From a virus, in the IMG/VR virus record IMGVR_UViG_3300020383_000007, positions 1 to 64,000 of that record: a stretch of DNA of 64,000 nt; one strand, given 5' to 3'. The position numbers were made by a program, and so were the translations under genes. Position 1 is the stretch's first letter, and each line of letters starts with the position of its first letter. Shown piece after piece: positions 25,106 through 35,400 of this stretch. The notes beneath the pieces are model-generated. The model was given only the letters and a program-made list of their open reading frames with translations, ran no database searches and was not told the origin of the DNA.

Positions 25106-25657
25106 ATGTTTAATTCAAACAGAGAAGGTGTAGACCTCATCATTTCTGAAGCTAAGGAAATATTCTTAGCTGAGAATATGGTAAAGCCTACTGAGAAAGA
25201 CTTACCCAGGGTTCTCAATGATCGCATCGTAACAGCTGTCATGAACGTCATTGCTGATGCAGGCATTATCTACCTCTCAACGAAAGAAGACGTTATCGAC
25301 CTTTGGGATAGCATTCGAGCTGAAGACGAAAGTGGTCTTGGGGGATGGTTGATGCAATCAGCCATTACTTGGCGCATTCGATCAATACCTAATGGTAACT
25401 CTTGGAATACGTGGTGTACATTCTTAGCCGAAGCATATAGTCAACAGCGGTCTGGCGTCGACAAGTCTATGGCTGCCGTTTGTGTCGATGATGATACTGT
25501 TGATAGATTGGCTAGACTGGATGAATTTAAAGACATCCTCATCAACAACCCTTGGTTCACATACCTAGTAACATTACAGTTAAGCTGGCATGAAATCTAT
25601 GCTGACTTAGTAGAGACTGGCGTGTTAAACGGTCAAGTGGGGGAAGGTGAGTCATGA
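25106..25657 (+). CDS. Hypothetical helical protein
   Basis: This unrecognised 183-residue acidic protein has GGAAGGGG before its ATG. It is Trp-rich (LWDSIRA, GGWLMQSAITWRI, SWNTWCTF) and mostly helical. A NNPWFTYLV segment near residue 150 resembles ETPWFFYLL at the end of the next protein, which may mean shared ancestry. It overlaps the following gene by four bases. Confidence 0.6.
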   Translation: MFNSNREGVDLIISEAKEIFLAENMVKPTEKDLPRVLNDRIVTAVMNVIADAGIIYLSTKEDVIDLWDSIRAEDESGLGGWLMQSAITWRIRSIPNGNSWNTWCTFLAEAYSQQRSGVDKSMAAVCVDDDTVDRLARLDEFKDILINNPWFTYLVTLQLSWHEIYADLVETGVLNGQVGEGES

Positions 25658-26046
25658 TGGATAGAATTGATACAATCGCTAGAATACAGTTAGCTTGTTT
25701 TCCTACTGACGATTTGAATGTTCACAAAAACGTGGAAGCTTTACGTCGAGTTAGAATGGGTCACCCATCGGGAATACAAGAGAAACTAAATTCATTGATG
25801 AATGAGTGTTGTCCTAAGACGATAAGTTGTTTGAATAATGCTGGGGTTTCTTTATTTAACATGTTAAAGGAATCGGACGAGCTTGACCAACAACAAACCT
25901 ACTTCTGGTTACAACAACGCGTTCACTTACTGCCATACTTTGATTTAACTGGTGGTAACCACATCAATAACTCTAAGCAGGTTGTGTCAGCTGCCATTGA
26001 GACACCTTGGTTCTTTTATCTACTGTATAGCGATCCTCTGATATGA
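25654..26046 (+). CDS. Hypothetical protein
   Basis: This unrecognised 130-residue protein starts within an ATGATGG at the end of the upstream gene. Its stop overlaps the next start by four bases, making a three-gene coupled set. It is helical, contains a Cys-rich NECCPKTISC segment near residue 48 that could be redox-active or bind metal, and ends with the aromatic PWFFYLLY. Confidence 0.6.
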   Translation: MMDRIDTIARIQLACFPTDDLNVHKNVEALRRVRMGHPSGIQEKLNSLMNECCPKTISCLNNAGVSLFNMLKESDELDQQQTYFWLQQRVHLLPYFDLTGGNHINNSKQVVSAAIETPWFFYLLYSDPLI

Positions 26047-26747
26047 AGCAATCACTCTACGTATCTTTGGATTCATTGTTGGATACTCGATTTGGTACCC
26101 TCATCAAAATGGATGAAGAAAAAGCTGCCGGACTCATAGCCAAAGGCTATCGGCAGCGACAAATCGATGACTTTTCTCAACTCGATGAAACTATCGATAA
26201 CGAAGAGTTTAAACGCCTCTATGAATCAAGAGATCAAACCACTTTAGAATTATCTAAATGTAGTAACATCGTTCCGACTGTGTGTCACATGGTCATGGAA
26301 TTGAGAGATGCGGCTAAAGAAGTCCCATTTATCGATCAAGTGACTGTTGATGTGAATATGTATCCTTATGATTTCTCAGAAGAGGTACAAAGAGAGATCG
26401 TCAACACGATTCGATATATGACTGGTGACATAGCTAAGATAAGTGCTGTTAATATACCACTTATCGGACTCATGCCCGATTATATTTCTAACCACTACGA
26501 TGCGGTCATCATGTATGACTTTAATGCGTGGCTAGAAAAGCATGGTAATGCACTTAAACACAACCCAATGCCCCGCGTATCGTTTATCGTACCCGCTTTA
26601 TTCCAAGGTAGGGTACCGACTGAAGACGAGTTGGATTTTGGTGAGTTAAATACCAACGATCCGTTCTCTGCTACTGAAATGGCTTTAGCAGAATACTTAA
26701 TCGTTCGGTTTGTAGACGTAAGTAAATTTAGCGTCGTTGAGTTATGA
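26043..26747 (+). CDS. Hypothetical alpha/beta protein
   Basis: This unrecognised 234-residue protein overlaps the upstream gene by four bases (ATGA), with no separate ribosome site, so it depends on coupling. Residues 95-200 alternate strands and helices (VTVDVNMYPYDF, ISAVNIPLIGLMPDYI, VSFIVPALFQG), suggesting a Rossmann-like domain. It ends at the last position before a convergent terminator. Confidence 0.6.
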   Translation: MKQSLYVSLDSLLDTRFGTLIKMDEEKAAGLIAKGYRQRQIDDFSQLDETIDNEEFKRLYESRDQTTLELSKCSNIVPTVCHMVMELRDAAKEVPFIDQVTVDVNMYPYDFSEEVQREIVNTIRYMTGDIAKISAVNIPLIGLMPDYISNHYDAVIMYDFNAWLEKHGNALKHNPMPRVSFIVPALFQGRVPTEDELDFGELNTNDPFSATEMALAEYLIVRFVDVSKFSVVEL

Positions 26748-26750
26748 GTC

Positions 26751-26784
26751 AAAAATAAATAGGTGGGGCATTTGCCCCACCTAT
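26751..26784 (-). terminator. Terminator between convergent genes
   Basis: ATAGGTGGGGC pairs perfectly with GCCCCACCTAT around ATTT at 26759-26784. On the minus strand TTATTTTT follows at 26758-26751. It serves the 26830-27294 gene and possibly also the plus strand. Confidence 0.7.
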
Positions 26785-26790
26785 GACGTC

Positions 26791-26804
26791 TGTAAAATTT
26801 TACA
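26791..26804. promoter_or_regulatory. Perfect palindrome TGTAAAATTTTACA
   Basis: This 14-base perfect palindrome lies in the 3' region of the minus-strand gene. A related sequence with arms CGTGTAAA/TTTACACG lies at 50840-50857. It may be an operator-type protein-binding site. Confidence 0.3.
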
Positions 26805-26829
26805 AGTTTAACAGCATGGTATAGTTAAA

Positions 26830-27294
26830 CTATTCGTTGTCTTCACTAGGACCTTCCATTTCTTCAAGGAAGTCCTTAGAACGAGAATTACTGAGTCCCT
26901 GTTCTTTCTCTTCTTCACTGAAAGTGAGACTGGGGATTTCACTTGGGTCAGGTTCAGGAATACGATCGACTTCTTGACCTGGTTCTACACGTAAGCCATA
27001 TGGATTGACCATCGATAGTTTCTTCACGATTTCTTGTGCGGCACGATCGTTCTCAATACCGTCACGATCCACATCGACTTTCTGAGATTGTATCGACGTG
27101 TGGTCCATATCTCGTAGAACACCCATTAATAGCTTAAGGTCATCTTCACTTGTTGGGATACCATTTCTGGTCATTTCAGCAGTGACTTGACGGCGGATGT
27201 TTTGACTGTGGTTGAGGAGTTTCTCAGGACTTAGCTCTTCTTCGCTATATCCACGGAGAACAACTCCTTCCTGTACTTCTTTGTCGTCAGACAT
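26830..27294 (-). CDS. Hypothetical acidic protein
   Basis: This unrecognised 154-residue protein is strongly acidic and rich in Glu, Asp and Pro (PEPDPSEIPSLTFSEEEKEQ near residue 115), so much of it is probably disordered. GGAGA precedes the ATG. It is the only minus-strand gene in a long plus-strand stretch and has its own terminator. Confidence 0.6.
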   Translation of the reverse strand: MSDDKEVQEGVVLRGYSEEELSPEKLLNHSQNIRRQVTAEMTRNGIPTSEDDLKLLMGVLRDMDHTSIQSQKVDVDRDGIENDRAAQEIVKKLSMVNPYGLRVEPGQEVDRIPEPDPSEIPSLTFSEEEKEQGLSNSRSKDFLEEMEGPSEDNE

Positions 27295-27322
27295 ATTTCT
27301 GTTCTCCAGAATAATTTAAAAA

Positions 27323-27338
27323 TATATCATGAGAGTGA
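27323..27338 (+). promoter_or_regulatory. AT-rich promoter candidate (related to element A)
   Basis: TATATCATGAGAGTGA resembles the TATATCATTGATGTGA portion of the element at 48974-49000. It lies 42 bases before the ATG at 27380. Confidence 0.35.
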
Positions 27339-27379
27339 ACTATTGTCCTCTCAGCTAAACTAAGTGCGCAGGTTAGTTA

Positions 27380-27925
27380 ATGCTAAAACGATTAATATGG
27401 AGATGGCTCTATAAATCCATTGTGAATAACAATACGGAGCCCAGTGTAAGTATCTTACCGATGCTTAAACGTTATCGCAGGCTAATGCGTACAATGTCAT
27501 TTAATAAGGCAGGGTATCGCGACAGAATAGGCTATAGCGTCAATGTTAAAACAAACAATTTGGGGGAGTTTTTATCGACAATAACAAGAGTAAGAGAACT
27601 TATAGAGATCCAAGTCCATGAACTTGATTTCAACATAAAACTCAATGCAAGAAGAAAACTGAGACTGGATTCCTGGCTAGTCGATGAAGAAGATTTCTTG
27701 TATGATGAAATAGAAGCCTCACGATTATTACTCAATGAACTCGAGGCTTTGGTGGTAGCGTTAGAACATGTAAAATCTAAGAAGCCGCCACTGTATGTGT
27801 ATTATGAGGATGCCACTCGATATATCATTCAAGATCTTATCGATGCAATGGACGCCCTCATCGCACTTAACTTAGGAGTCAATGATGTCAAAAGACATGC
27901 ACCAAATATTATCCTTAGACGATAA
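27380..27925 (+). CDS. Hypothetical basic helical protein
   Basis: This unrecognised 181-residue protein has a basic N-terminus and continuous predicted helix, with alternating charged and hydrophobic residues. A weak AGG lies before the ATG. Its 3' end overlaps the next gene by 44 bases in another frame, and the AGGAG for that gene lies within its coding sequence. Confidence 0.55.
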   Translation: MLKRLIWRWLYKSIVNNNTEPSVSILPMLKRYRRLMRTMSFNKAGYRDRIGYSVNVKTNNLGEFLSTITRVRELIEIQVHELDFNIKLNARRKLRLDSWLVDEEDFLYDEIEASRLLLNELEALVVALEHVKSKKPPLYVYYEDATRYIIQDLIDAMDALIALNLGVNDVKRHAPNIILRR

Positions 27926-28580
27926 AGGTGTTAGTCAAGCTGTCAGTACGGCAGCGAAACTATTCCGCATGATTCTTTTGGATTTGAATATTAGTCCGAT
28001 GCAATGGGACCGTATGTTACGGGAGTACTTGAAGAAGCCTATCAGCGGTGTCGCGAATGACCGCAGTAAGCTTTCAAGTCAACGAAGTAACTTTAATCGA
28101 AACCTATCGCGTCCAAGAATCACCTGGCGGAAGTTCAGGGAAGGTATTGATATCCTCAATCCGGTTAAGGTCAACTATGAGTTAGACTTAGAGTGGGACC
28201 CTAAACTTACCTTACCTAATGAACCACCCAAGCAGATCTCGATGGATCGCCAAAACCAAAGTGATGAGTTGTGCCAAATGTTCCGTTATCTTTTGATAGG
28301 AGTTGGTGCTGATCGTTATCGCATTTGGGATAAGCTTTTACGCCGTCAGATCGATAAGGATTTTAAGGGCAAAGAAGATAACCCGCCCGACAAAAGCACC
28401 GAACGTGGTAATCTGCACAAGTCGCTGATTAATGATAAGAACTCTTATACGTGGGAAACTTTCTGCCGTGGACTGAGTGTCCTAGGCGTAATGAAAGCAA
28501 CCTATCACATTAACTTAACTTGGCGCAATGGTAAATCCACACGACACAGCTACAAGTTTATTACGGGAACAGAACGATGA
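27882..28580 (+). CDS. Hypothetical protein with internal tandem duplication
   Basis: This 232-residue protein contains two copies of a domain of about 80 residues. The first begins LFRMILLDLNIS and ends ITWRKFREGIDIL then LDLEW. The second begins MFRYLLIGVGAD and ends YTWETFCRGLSVL then INLTW. The shared pattern of aromatic and basic residues suggests an ancient duplication. I do not recognise the domain. AGGAG precedes two adjacent ATG codons, either of which could start. It overlaps the next gene by four bases. Confidence 0.65.
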   Translation: MMSKDMHQILSLDDKGVSQAVSTAAKLFRMILLDLNISPMQWDRMLREYLKKPISGVANDRSKLSSQRSNFNRNLSRPRITWRKFREGIDILNPVKVNYELDLEWDPKLTLPNEPPKQISMDRQNQSDELCQMFRYLLIGVGADRYRIWDKLLRRQIDKDFKGKEDNPPDKSTERGNLHKSLINDKNSYTWETFCRGLSVLGVMKATYHINLTWRNGKSTRHSYKFITGTER

Positions 28581-29056
28581 CTGAATTCAACGTTAATAAT
28601 GTTGAACGACCAAATCCCGAAGAGGATGGCGTTACACACATTCGTCTAGCTCCTGGCGCAAAAACTGAATTAGGACGGTTACTCCACATGGGCGCTCACC
28701 GCCCATTTACCGATCCTGAATACGGACAGTTTGCAAGTATTACAGCATTTTGGTGTTGGTATACTTGTAACCGTAGTGATGCGTTACGAGAGATTCACCA
28801 CTCTAACATGATTCGTGCTAGTACCTATAGCAACAATTATGTTCAGGGTGCTGAAGAGAAAACACGGGAAGTTCTTCGTAGAAGTATTGAGAACGATCCT
28901 AAATTGAAAGCTGCGTTAGAGAATAACACGTTACCATTTATCAGTTATGATGTGGTTAACTTTCCTAAGCGCGGTCAAGATAGTAATATCGTTTATGTTA
29001 GTACTAACATCGCTTGGTATGATACAACATTGAACGAGTTATCGAATATCGACTAA
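28577..29056 (+). CDS. Hypothetical protein, possible NADAR-like fold
   Basis: This 159-residue protein is only weakly suggestive. GQFASITAFWCWYT near residue 50 and a following LREIHHSNMIRAS recall the F-x-S-x-E-x-F/W pattern of NADAR-type ADP-ribose glycohydrolase relatives in phages. The expected Glu is replaced by Thr, so catalysis is doubtful. It is translationally coupled to the duplicated-domain gene by an ATGA overlap and ends at a strong terminator. Confidence 0.55.
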   Translation: MTEFNVNNVERPNPEEDGVTHIRLAPGAKTELGRLLHMGAHRPFTDPEYGQFASITAFWCWYTCNRSDALREIHHSNMIRASTYSNNYVQGAEEKTREVLRRSIENDPKLKAALENNTLPFISYDVVNFPKRGQDSNIVYVSTNIAWYDTTLNELSNID

Positions 29057-29062
29057 TATTGA

Positions 29063-29091
29063 GGGAGACTTCGGTCTCCCCTTTATTTTTT
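29063..29091 (+). terminator. UUCG-tetraloop terminator
   Basis: GGGAGAC pairs with GTCTCCC around TTCG at 29063-29080, followed by TTTATTTTTTG at 29082-29092. Confidence 0.85.
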
Positions 29092-29099
29092 GTCTTCAT

Positions 29100-29109
29100 C
29101 CTATGGTTA
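29100..29109 (+). promoter_or_regulatory. TATG-type promoter candidate
   Basis: CCTATGGTTA follows the terminator, 23 bases before the ATG at 29132. It shares CTATGG with other putative late sites. Short distance and single motif make it tentative. Confidence 0.3.
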
Positions 29110-29131
29110 AAGTAAATTATGGGTTGGTGTT

Positions 29132-30382
29132 ATGATTAAGATCAATGAAAAAGGATCAAAAGCGATAGATACAGGAGAGAATATCTCCGAGGTATTATCG
29201 ACGTTTATTGAGACTGGACCCAAAGACGAATTAAGTGCAATCGATGGTTATCGTGCACCATCTCCAGATGCTTTAGAAAAACTTAAAGGTACAGACTGTG
29301 AGTGCGACACTCCAGCTAGTGAAGTTGCAAGCTCCAGTGGTTTATTCGGTGGATCTGGTGGTAGTGGTTCTGGTGGTAGTGGTGCCTCAGACACTAATGG
29401 TGAAGGCGGTATACCCGGCACGAATGGTCTTTGGACAGCATTGTTGTGTGGTGGCCGAAGTGGCGTTGGTAGGAACACTATACCTACAGGACGACAAGCA
29501 GCCGCTGTATCGCTTTGGATGCGTTTATTGGGTTGTAGCGCTAGTGATATACTCAAGCTCGTAGATACCCGTTCAGGTGAACCTCAGATTAATGTGGGTG
29601 TACTACAGAGTCGATTAAGTAATGCGCTTGGTCAATCGATCAATGAGTTAAGTAGTGAAGATAAAGAACGACTTGTCTCTAACCTCAAAAATGAAGAAGA
29701 GTCTCAAAGTGGGGATTCTGAAGTTGAAGAGGATGATTCAACATTAAGTATCGGTGGCGTTAAACGTGCTTTCAGTGCAGTATCTCTAGACGATGCGAAA
29801 AGCTTCGCTAAACTATTGCAATCTTCAGGTGATGATGAAGTATCTGTAGAAGTAGAAGATAATTCCTCTAAGTCTCAAATACAGCTGGCTACGTTTGATA
29901 AAGCAATAAAGATGAATGATCCTGAATCGTTCGGTCGAATTGCTAGCAACATAGAACGTACGCCGAAGAATCGTCGTCTATTTCTAGGTAAGACTAATGA
30001 TGTTGCTAAAAGTGGTAATCTAGAGATGATGAATCATCTGTTAGATATTGTCGGTGTAGACATGGTTTTATCGCGCTATCCCGATATACTTCGCGATATC
30101 ATACGCTATTATGTCATACCTAAGGGACTGAGGCCCTCTCAAGCGCTTCCTGAGCTCTTAACTACACTTAATCGAATAGACAGTGGTTGGAATAGTTCAG
30201 GAGCATATGGTGCTTCTCAGAGCGATATAGAACCATACACTTGGTGTAGTCCTGATGCGGAATCTGTATTTATGTCATCAGACGATCATCGAACTCAAGT
30301 GATGATCGCATCGTCTTATCGTTCTACTGATAAAAGAACGTTGATAAATCAATATCACGATTACTTTGCGATGACAGCATAA
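29132..30382 (+). CDS. Hypothetical protein with Gly/Ser linker
   Basis: This 416-residue protein is not recognised. Residues about 65-95 form a flexible linker of Gly and Ser (GGSGGSGSGGSG) joining a short N-terminal part to a helical, acidic remainder. No catalytic motif, signal peptide or membrane segment is visible. It is flanked by terminators and is likely a single-gene unit with a late-type promoter, so a virion role is plausible. Confidence 0.6.
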   Translation: MIKINEKGSKAIDTGENISEVLSTFIETGPKDELSAIDGYRAPSPDALEKLKGTDCECDTPASEVASSSGLFGGSGGSGSGGSGASDTNGEGGIPGTNGLWTALLCGGRSGVGRNTIPTGRQAAAVSLWMRLLGCSASDILKLVDTRSGEPQINVGVLQSRLSNALGQSINELSSEDKERLVSNLKNEEESQSGDSEVEEDDSTLSIGGVKRAFSAVSLDDAKSFAKLLQSSGDDEVSVEVEDNSSKSQIQLATFDKAIKMNDPESFGRIASNIERTPKNRRLFLGKTNDVAKSGNLEMMNHLLDIVGVDMVLSRYPDILRDIIRYYVIPKGLRPSQALPELLTTLNRIDSGWNSSGAYGASQSDIEPYTWCSPDAESVFMSSDDHRTQVMIASSYRSTDKRTLINQYHDYFAMTA

Positions 30383-30414
30383 GTAGGAGGGCATTAGCCC
30401 TCCTACTTATTTTT
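30379..30414 (+). terminator. Strong terminator between convergent genes
   Basis: A perfect 14-base stem (30379-30392 with 30397-30410) surrounds ATTA and is followed by TTTTG. The stem includes the TAA of the upstream gene. Confidence 0.8.
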
Positions 30415-30417
30415 GCT

Positions 30418-32400
30418 TTACTGACCACGCTCAGCTTCACGTGCCAAGGCGGATATTAACTGTCCCGGCATGGTTTGTGATACCCACTGTGCGTAATGAC
30501 CTGGACTACTCCAACGTCTCCACGATGCTCTTTCTCTAGCAAGATTAAGTCGCAGACGACTTCCCGCCCACACTTGATCTGCTAAAGATAGACTACCCAA
30601 CACCGCTAAGTAATCGGTATATGCATTGTCTTCATCGAAGATACCCGGTGAAGAGTTGATTGGCATATGCATGATACTACTTAGATCCACAACAGAGAAC
30701 GACACATCAATACCTAAAGGCCGTTCATCTCTCGTCCATCCTAAGTTACCTACACCACGAGTAATGCTGATTGAATCGATAATACCCAATCGAGTCTGAG
30801 CTTTACCTTTGTCGTATATCTCAACGAGGAATGGCGCGTCGTAAGAATGTTTACCCGTTGACTTAGGTAATGCACCTGCCAGCAACATAGATAATGGAAC
30901 CATCAGGTTCTGATAGATCGACATCTTGTTGCCATAAGGCGTTCTAAGTTCGATGGTGTAATCGTTCTTAGGTAGATCCACACTTGAATCTTGCCATACC
31001 TCAGGAATGTCCACAAACGCATTACCAGCAAAGGCCATTAGACCACCCATGCCAATAGAATCTAGTCCACCACCAATTAGATCAGTCACACTAGACATTG
31101 CGCTTTTTAACATATCCCCGATAAAACCACCACCTAGGTTACCTTCTGCTAAGTTGAATCGCTTATTCCTTACATCGGCAGACGTACCGTTAACCATACT
31201 AGATATACCCGACTCACCAGTACTATTGTTTACCGATTCGCCTGTAGTCCCGGTGTGGTTAACACGAAATGATACAAACTGACCACCATCTCTTATCTCT
31301 GCTGCTGCGAATTCAGCAAACGTATCCCAAATGCTGGGGTCATCTACAGGTGCTGATTCTGTGGTATCTATAGCGTCGTCTTCACCCGTAGGTTTGGGAT
31401 CAGACATCGACTTTTGATTATTCCACGCTGCTAAATAAGCATTGATGCCAGTCTCTGAACTTGTGTTGAATTCACCTTTAGGAATATCCATATCAGATAG
31501 GTTTTCTTGATACTCCTTCATTCTAGCCCGGAGCTCTTCAAGTGTATTCACCGACGAGTAGGCTTTCTCTTGACGCTTTCTAGCGGCGTCCGCAACACGC
31601 TGTTGTCTAGATGCAATCGCATACACATCAACACCACCACCCTCGTGGTAAACGTGTGGAAGCAACTCGTGATATGCTCGAATGTCTTCAGCTGTATACT
31701 CGGGACCATCCATTTTATCGCGAGTATTATAAACAAAATCATTATCGTCATCATTCTTATCGGAAGTGGTTATCTCCGATGTAGCAGCATTGCTAGCATC
31801 CGATAGAACAAGTGGGATGATTCCCATGTTAACACCAATACCGTTTGCGATGGTATTTACTGCGTTCCAATACAACGGCATAGCTGGTTTTGAAAAGTAG
31901 TACTTACTCGATGGTTCATTCGCCATAAAGCTATAAATCTTACCTGCGAGTAAGAGTGGTTGCAATGGTAGCGTTACCACGAATCCAGCTACCTTACCAA
32001 GCTTATAAAAGAAACCCGGCGCTCGACCAGTTCTGGATAACACACCAGCCTCGTATGAATATGCCCCACCAAAGAATCTTGTTAATGGGTTATACTGAGG
32101 TACTCCAAAACGCATGTGAATGAGTTGACTATGATCATCAATCATCTCACTATATTTACGACCCATTCCGTAGCTATATGCTCTACCTTGCGATCCACGA
32201 CCTGCAAATGCTCCAGCGACTTTCAGGTCAGCATAGCGAGTCCATTGTGGTGGTGGATTAATTGCAAAGTTACCACCGAGTGTTGTGTCTGTGTATTTGT
32301 TAAAAGCAGTTGTGTCACTGCGATCCGAAACCATCGTCGTCGCAGACTTAGGCAACATAAAACTTGTCTTGACCCACTGCGAATCTGTAATTCTTGGCAT
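30418..32400 (-). CDS. Large tail-associated structural protein
   Basis: An upstream in-frame ATG exists at 32412, but GGAGA sits six bases before the ATG at 32400, giving 660 residues beginning MPRITDSQW. A hydrophobic stretch near residue 140 (KVAGFVVTLPLQPLLLAGKI) and another near 180 suggest membrane contact. The last 160 residues contain PFLVEIYDKGKAQTRLG followed by a beta-rich stretch, as in tail hub or tube-end proteins. It lies directly downstream of the tape measure on the same strand, which supports a distal tail role. The exact function is unknown. Confidence 0.65.
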   Translation of the reverse strand: MPRITDSQWVKTSFMLPKSATTMVSDRSDTTAFNKYTDTTLGGNFAINPPPQWTRYADLKVAGAFAGRGSQGRAYSYGMGRKYSEMIDDHSQLIHMRFGVPQYNPLTRFFGGAYSYEAGVLSRTGRAPGFFYKLGKVAGFVVTLPLQPLLLAGKIYSFMANEPSSKYYFSKPAMPLYWNAVNTIANGIGVNMGIIPLVLSDASNAATSEITTSDKNDDDNDFVYNTRDKMDGPEYTAEDIRAYHELLPHVYHEGGGVDVYAIASRQQRVADAARKRQEKAYSSVNTLEELRARMKEYQENLSDMDIPKGEFNTSSETGINAYLAAWNNQKSMSDPKPTGEDDAIDTTESAPVDDPSIWDTFAEFAAAEIRDGGQFVSFRVNHTGTTGESVNNSTGESGISSMVNGTSADVRNKRFNLAEGNLGGGFIGDMLKSAMSSVTDLIGGGLDSIGMGGLMAFAGNAFVDIPEVWQDSSVDLPKNDYTIELRTPYGNKMSIYQNLMVPLSMLLAGALPKSTGKHSYDAPFLVEIYDKGKAQTRLGIIDSISITRGVGNLGWTRDERPLGIDVSFSVVDLSSIMHMPINSSPGIFDEDNAYTDYLAVLGSLSLADQVWAGSRLRLNLARERASWRRWSSPGHYAQWVSQTMPGQLISALAREAERGQ

Positions 32401-32417
32401 GACGATCTCCATTAGAG

Positions 32418-32447
32418 AAAATAACGGGAGGGCACTCAGGCCCTCCC
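32418..32447 (-). terminator. Terminator after the tape measure gene
   Basis: GGGAGGGC pairs with GCCCTCCC at 32426-32447 with a six-base loop. The minus strand continues GTTATTTTCT. Confidence 0.7.
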
Positions 32448-32455
32448 TAATAGCG

Positions 32456-35400
32456 TCAACGATTCATATTTACGGCAGGTTTAACATCACCGTTACCGGT
32501 TGTGTTTTGCCGCTGTTTAGGTTTGTTGTCTTTTTTGTCTTTCGACTGAGACTCATCCTTCTTAGCAGCACCTGTACTATCTCTTAAGTAACTACTTATC
32601 TGAGACAGTTGATCCACCATAGTTTTCTGAACGCCAACGCTTTGATTCAGGATTGATACCATACGATTGGTGTTCTCTGTTAACTTGGTGTTATGTACTT
32701 GGTTCTGAGCAGCAGCAGCTGCTACTGAACGTTCTTGACGTCTAGCGTCTCGATCAAGTACCTGTCTCGCTACAGCAGCTCGCTCATCCCGCTCATCGTC
32801 TACCGCAGTCGGTTTAGCATATTGACTACCATATACGCCGCGCTCTAACTCATTAGCTTTACGCAACATCATCTGTTTAGCACGCGGATTAGTTTGTCTC
32901 TCAGCAGCCGCACGTAATCTATCGGCAGCGCCGCGAGGGTCTAATCCACCATCAGATTCTTGGTCTCCCTCAACCCTTTGGGTGTCCCCTTGAGTATCGT
33001 TAGGTTCGTTTGGTTTAGAACCAGGAGATTCGAAATCTGCAAACAATGCTGCATCGGTTTGATAACCGTCAGCCTTCTGACCACCCAAGCGACCGAGCTC
33101 TTCTGTTTCATCCTTACCGAAGTCTGGACGACTCTTCTGAACATCAGCCTGACTTGATTGATCTTTACGCGTTAAGAGTTCATTTAAAAACTCCCTTACT
33201 TGCGCTGAGTTATCACTTAGCTTGTAGTCTGGCCATGGTGGCGCAAAGACTGTCCATACAGACATCTGCGAACCATTAACCGCACTACGCATATTTGAAG
33301 CAACTTCATAAGGTCCTTGACCTTTAAGTGACATAGGACTATAAAACGAGCCTTTCATAGCACTCATCTTACTCATGTATGTTGCTAACACGGGTATGAA
33401 TCGTTTAGTGAACCATTCGGTCCATATCGTCCGATCTTTGTCAGACTCAGGATCACGACCAAACATGGAAGCGTATTCGTTGAATAGCTTCACACGAGAC
33501 CCCTTAAACGTAGCCTTACCATTTGATATTTGCATCATTGGTTTGACGACACGTTCAAGTTCTAGTAAGTGTTGAACCTTTTCAGTTTCATCTGTCGATT
33601 GTAGGCCGTATGTAACTATACGAGTTTTACCAACAGCATCATTCACTAGACTCGCGTCTGGTAATTCAGCTACTTGACCCTCTTGGAGTTGTAACTCAAT
33701 TGGACCCTCACCGTTTGCGGCAATTGCCATACCGGCTAAAGTTGTACCTTTAGAACCTTGACGTTTCTCCAACCGATTTGCAGCGTCTAACATCTTACGC
33801 TTTATTCGCGGATTATCCTGACGACTAGCGGATGCTCGCAACCGTTCGGCTGGCGTCATTGCCATGAGTTCTTCTTTGGTATGCTCAGTCTTCTCAGTCT
33901 GAGCTTCGGCTGTAGACGTATCCGTTGACTCACCCTCGCCTTCATCTTCAAGTTGTGACTCTAATAACTCCATCACTTCATTGTAGACTCTATCGACTTG
34001 TGAGAAGCCAACGACACCACTATCTTCCTTGTATGGTGAGGTCATTTTACGATAGGGTGAATCTGGTCCATCTTCGAACTTCGACCGTTTCATCACCTCG
34101 ATCTTTTCTTTAACCTCTAGCTGATCCTCCATATCCTCAACATCGAAATCTTCCATGTAAGGTTGGCCTGCTGCAATCCACGATAGATAGACTGGCTTAA
34201 AGCGATCATTCAACCACTGGTAGAACCGCTCTATCTGCTCTTCATCCTCTTCAGGATCAAGGTCGATTTCATCCAACAGATCTTCAGGATCAACACCTTC
34301 AAGTTTAGGTGGTTGGTCTTTTGGCATGACGACGTAGTCTTGGAAAAAGTTTTCCAGCTTGTACATCATACCAACATGCTCATCGTTCTCTAGGTCTGCA
34401 CCGTATTGAGTATAACGAGCACGGTTGACATCGTCTAGATCGGCCTGATCTGCCCACTTATACAAGAAGTAAGCTCCAGCACCGATCGCAACAGCTGCAC
34501 CGACTGCAAGTGCTACAGGAGCACCTAAGATGGATACTGCTGCTGTACCCAATGCCCATAGACCACGTATGGCCCAAGAGGTACCTGAGCGAATGACATT
34601 ATTCCAAAGGAAACTACCAGCGGTTTTCAAACCCCCACCGATAGCATTTAGACCCAATGCCCCACCGACTCTACTACCGACGTTCTTGACACCTTGCCAA
34701 AGTTTACCAAGTTTAGTCTTAGGCTTATTGTTCTTGTTATTGCGGTTCTTATCGCGATCCTTATCATTATCGCCATCACCACCGACATCGACGTAGCTAT
34801 AATCGTTACCATCATCGCCACCGTCTCCGCCGCCAAGACCAAATAACCCACCAAGCTTACTTAGGATGCTATTTCCTTTATCGGCAAACTCACCTTTATC
34901 CTTACCATCTTTACCCTCGGCATCATCTTTCGATTTATCACCGTAAAGTTTAGAACGCCAACCGCCATCGCGTAGTCCGTCATCATCTTGATCGAAGAAC
35001 TTATCAGGCGGATTAACGCGCTCGTTAATCAGGTCACGGATTTCAGTAAGTAATTGAGTTTGCTGTTCTGAATCAGACAGTAGTTTCTCAGCGTTTTCAC
35101 CTTTCAGTTTACCGCCGAACATTCCACCGAATAATCCACCTACAGCACCACCGATACCTTTAACAACGCTCTTACTAGCCTTGAAGACACCTTTGGTTAA
35201 CCCAACTGTCATATCTAGACCCTTACGGGTTAGGTTCATCGCATGTTGAACAAGACCATTACTTTTGCCAGTTGATAGATCCAACGGTTTCCCTCTGGAG
35301 TCAACTAAACCTTTCTTAATGTCTTCATGCGACAACACGACATTGCCATCGAGATCTAACACCTCACCATCGATATCTTGGATGGTTCTAATGGGCTCCT

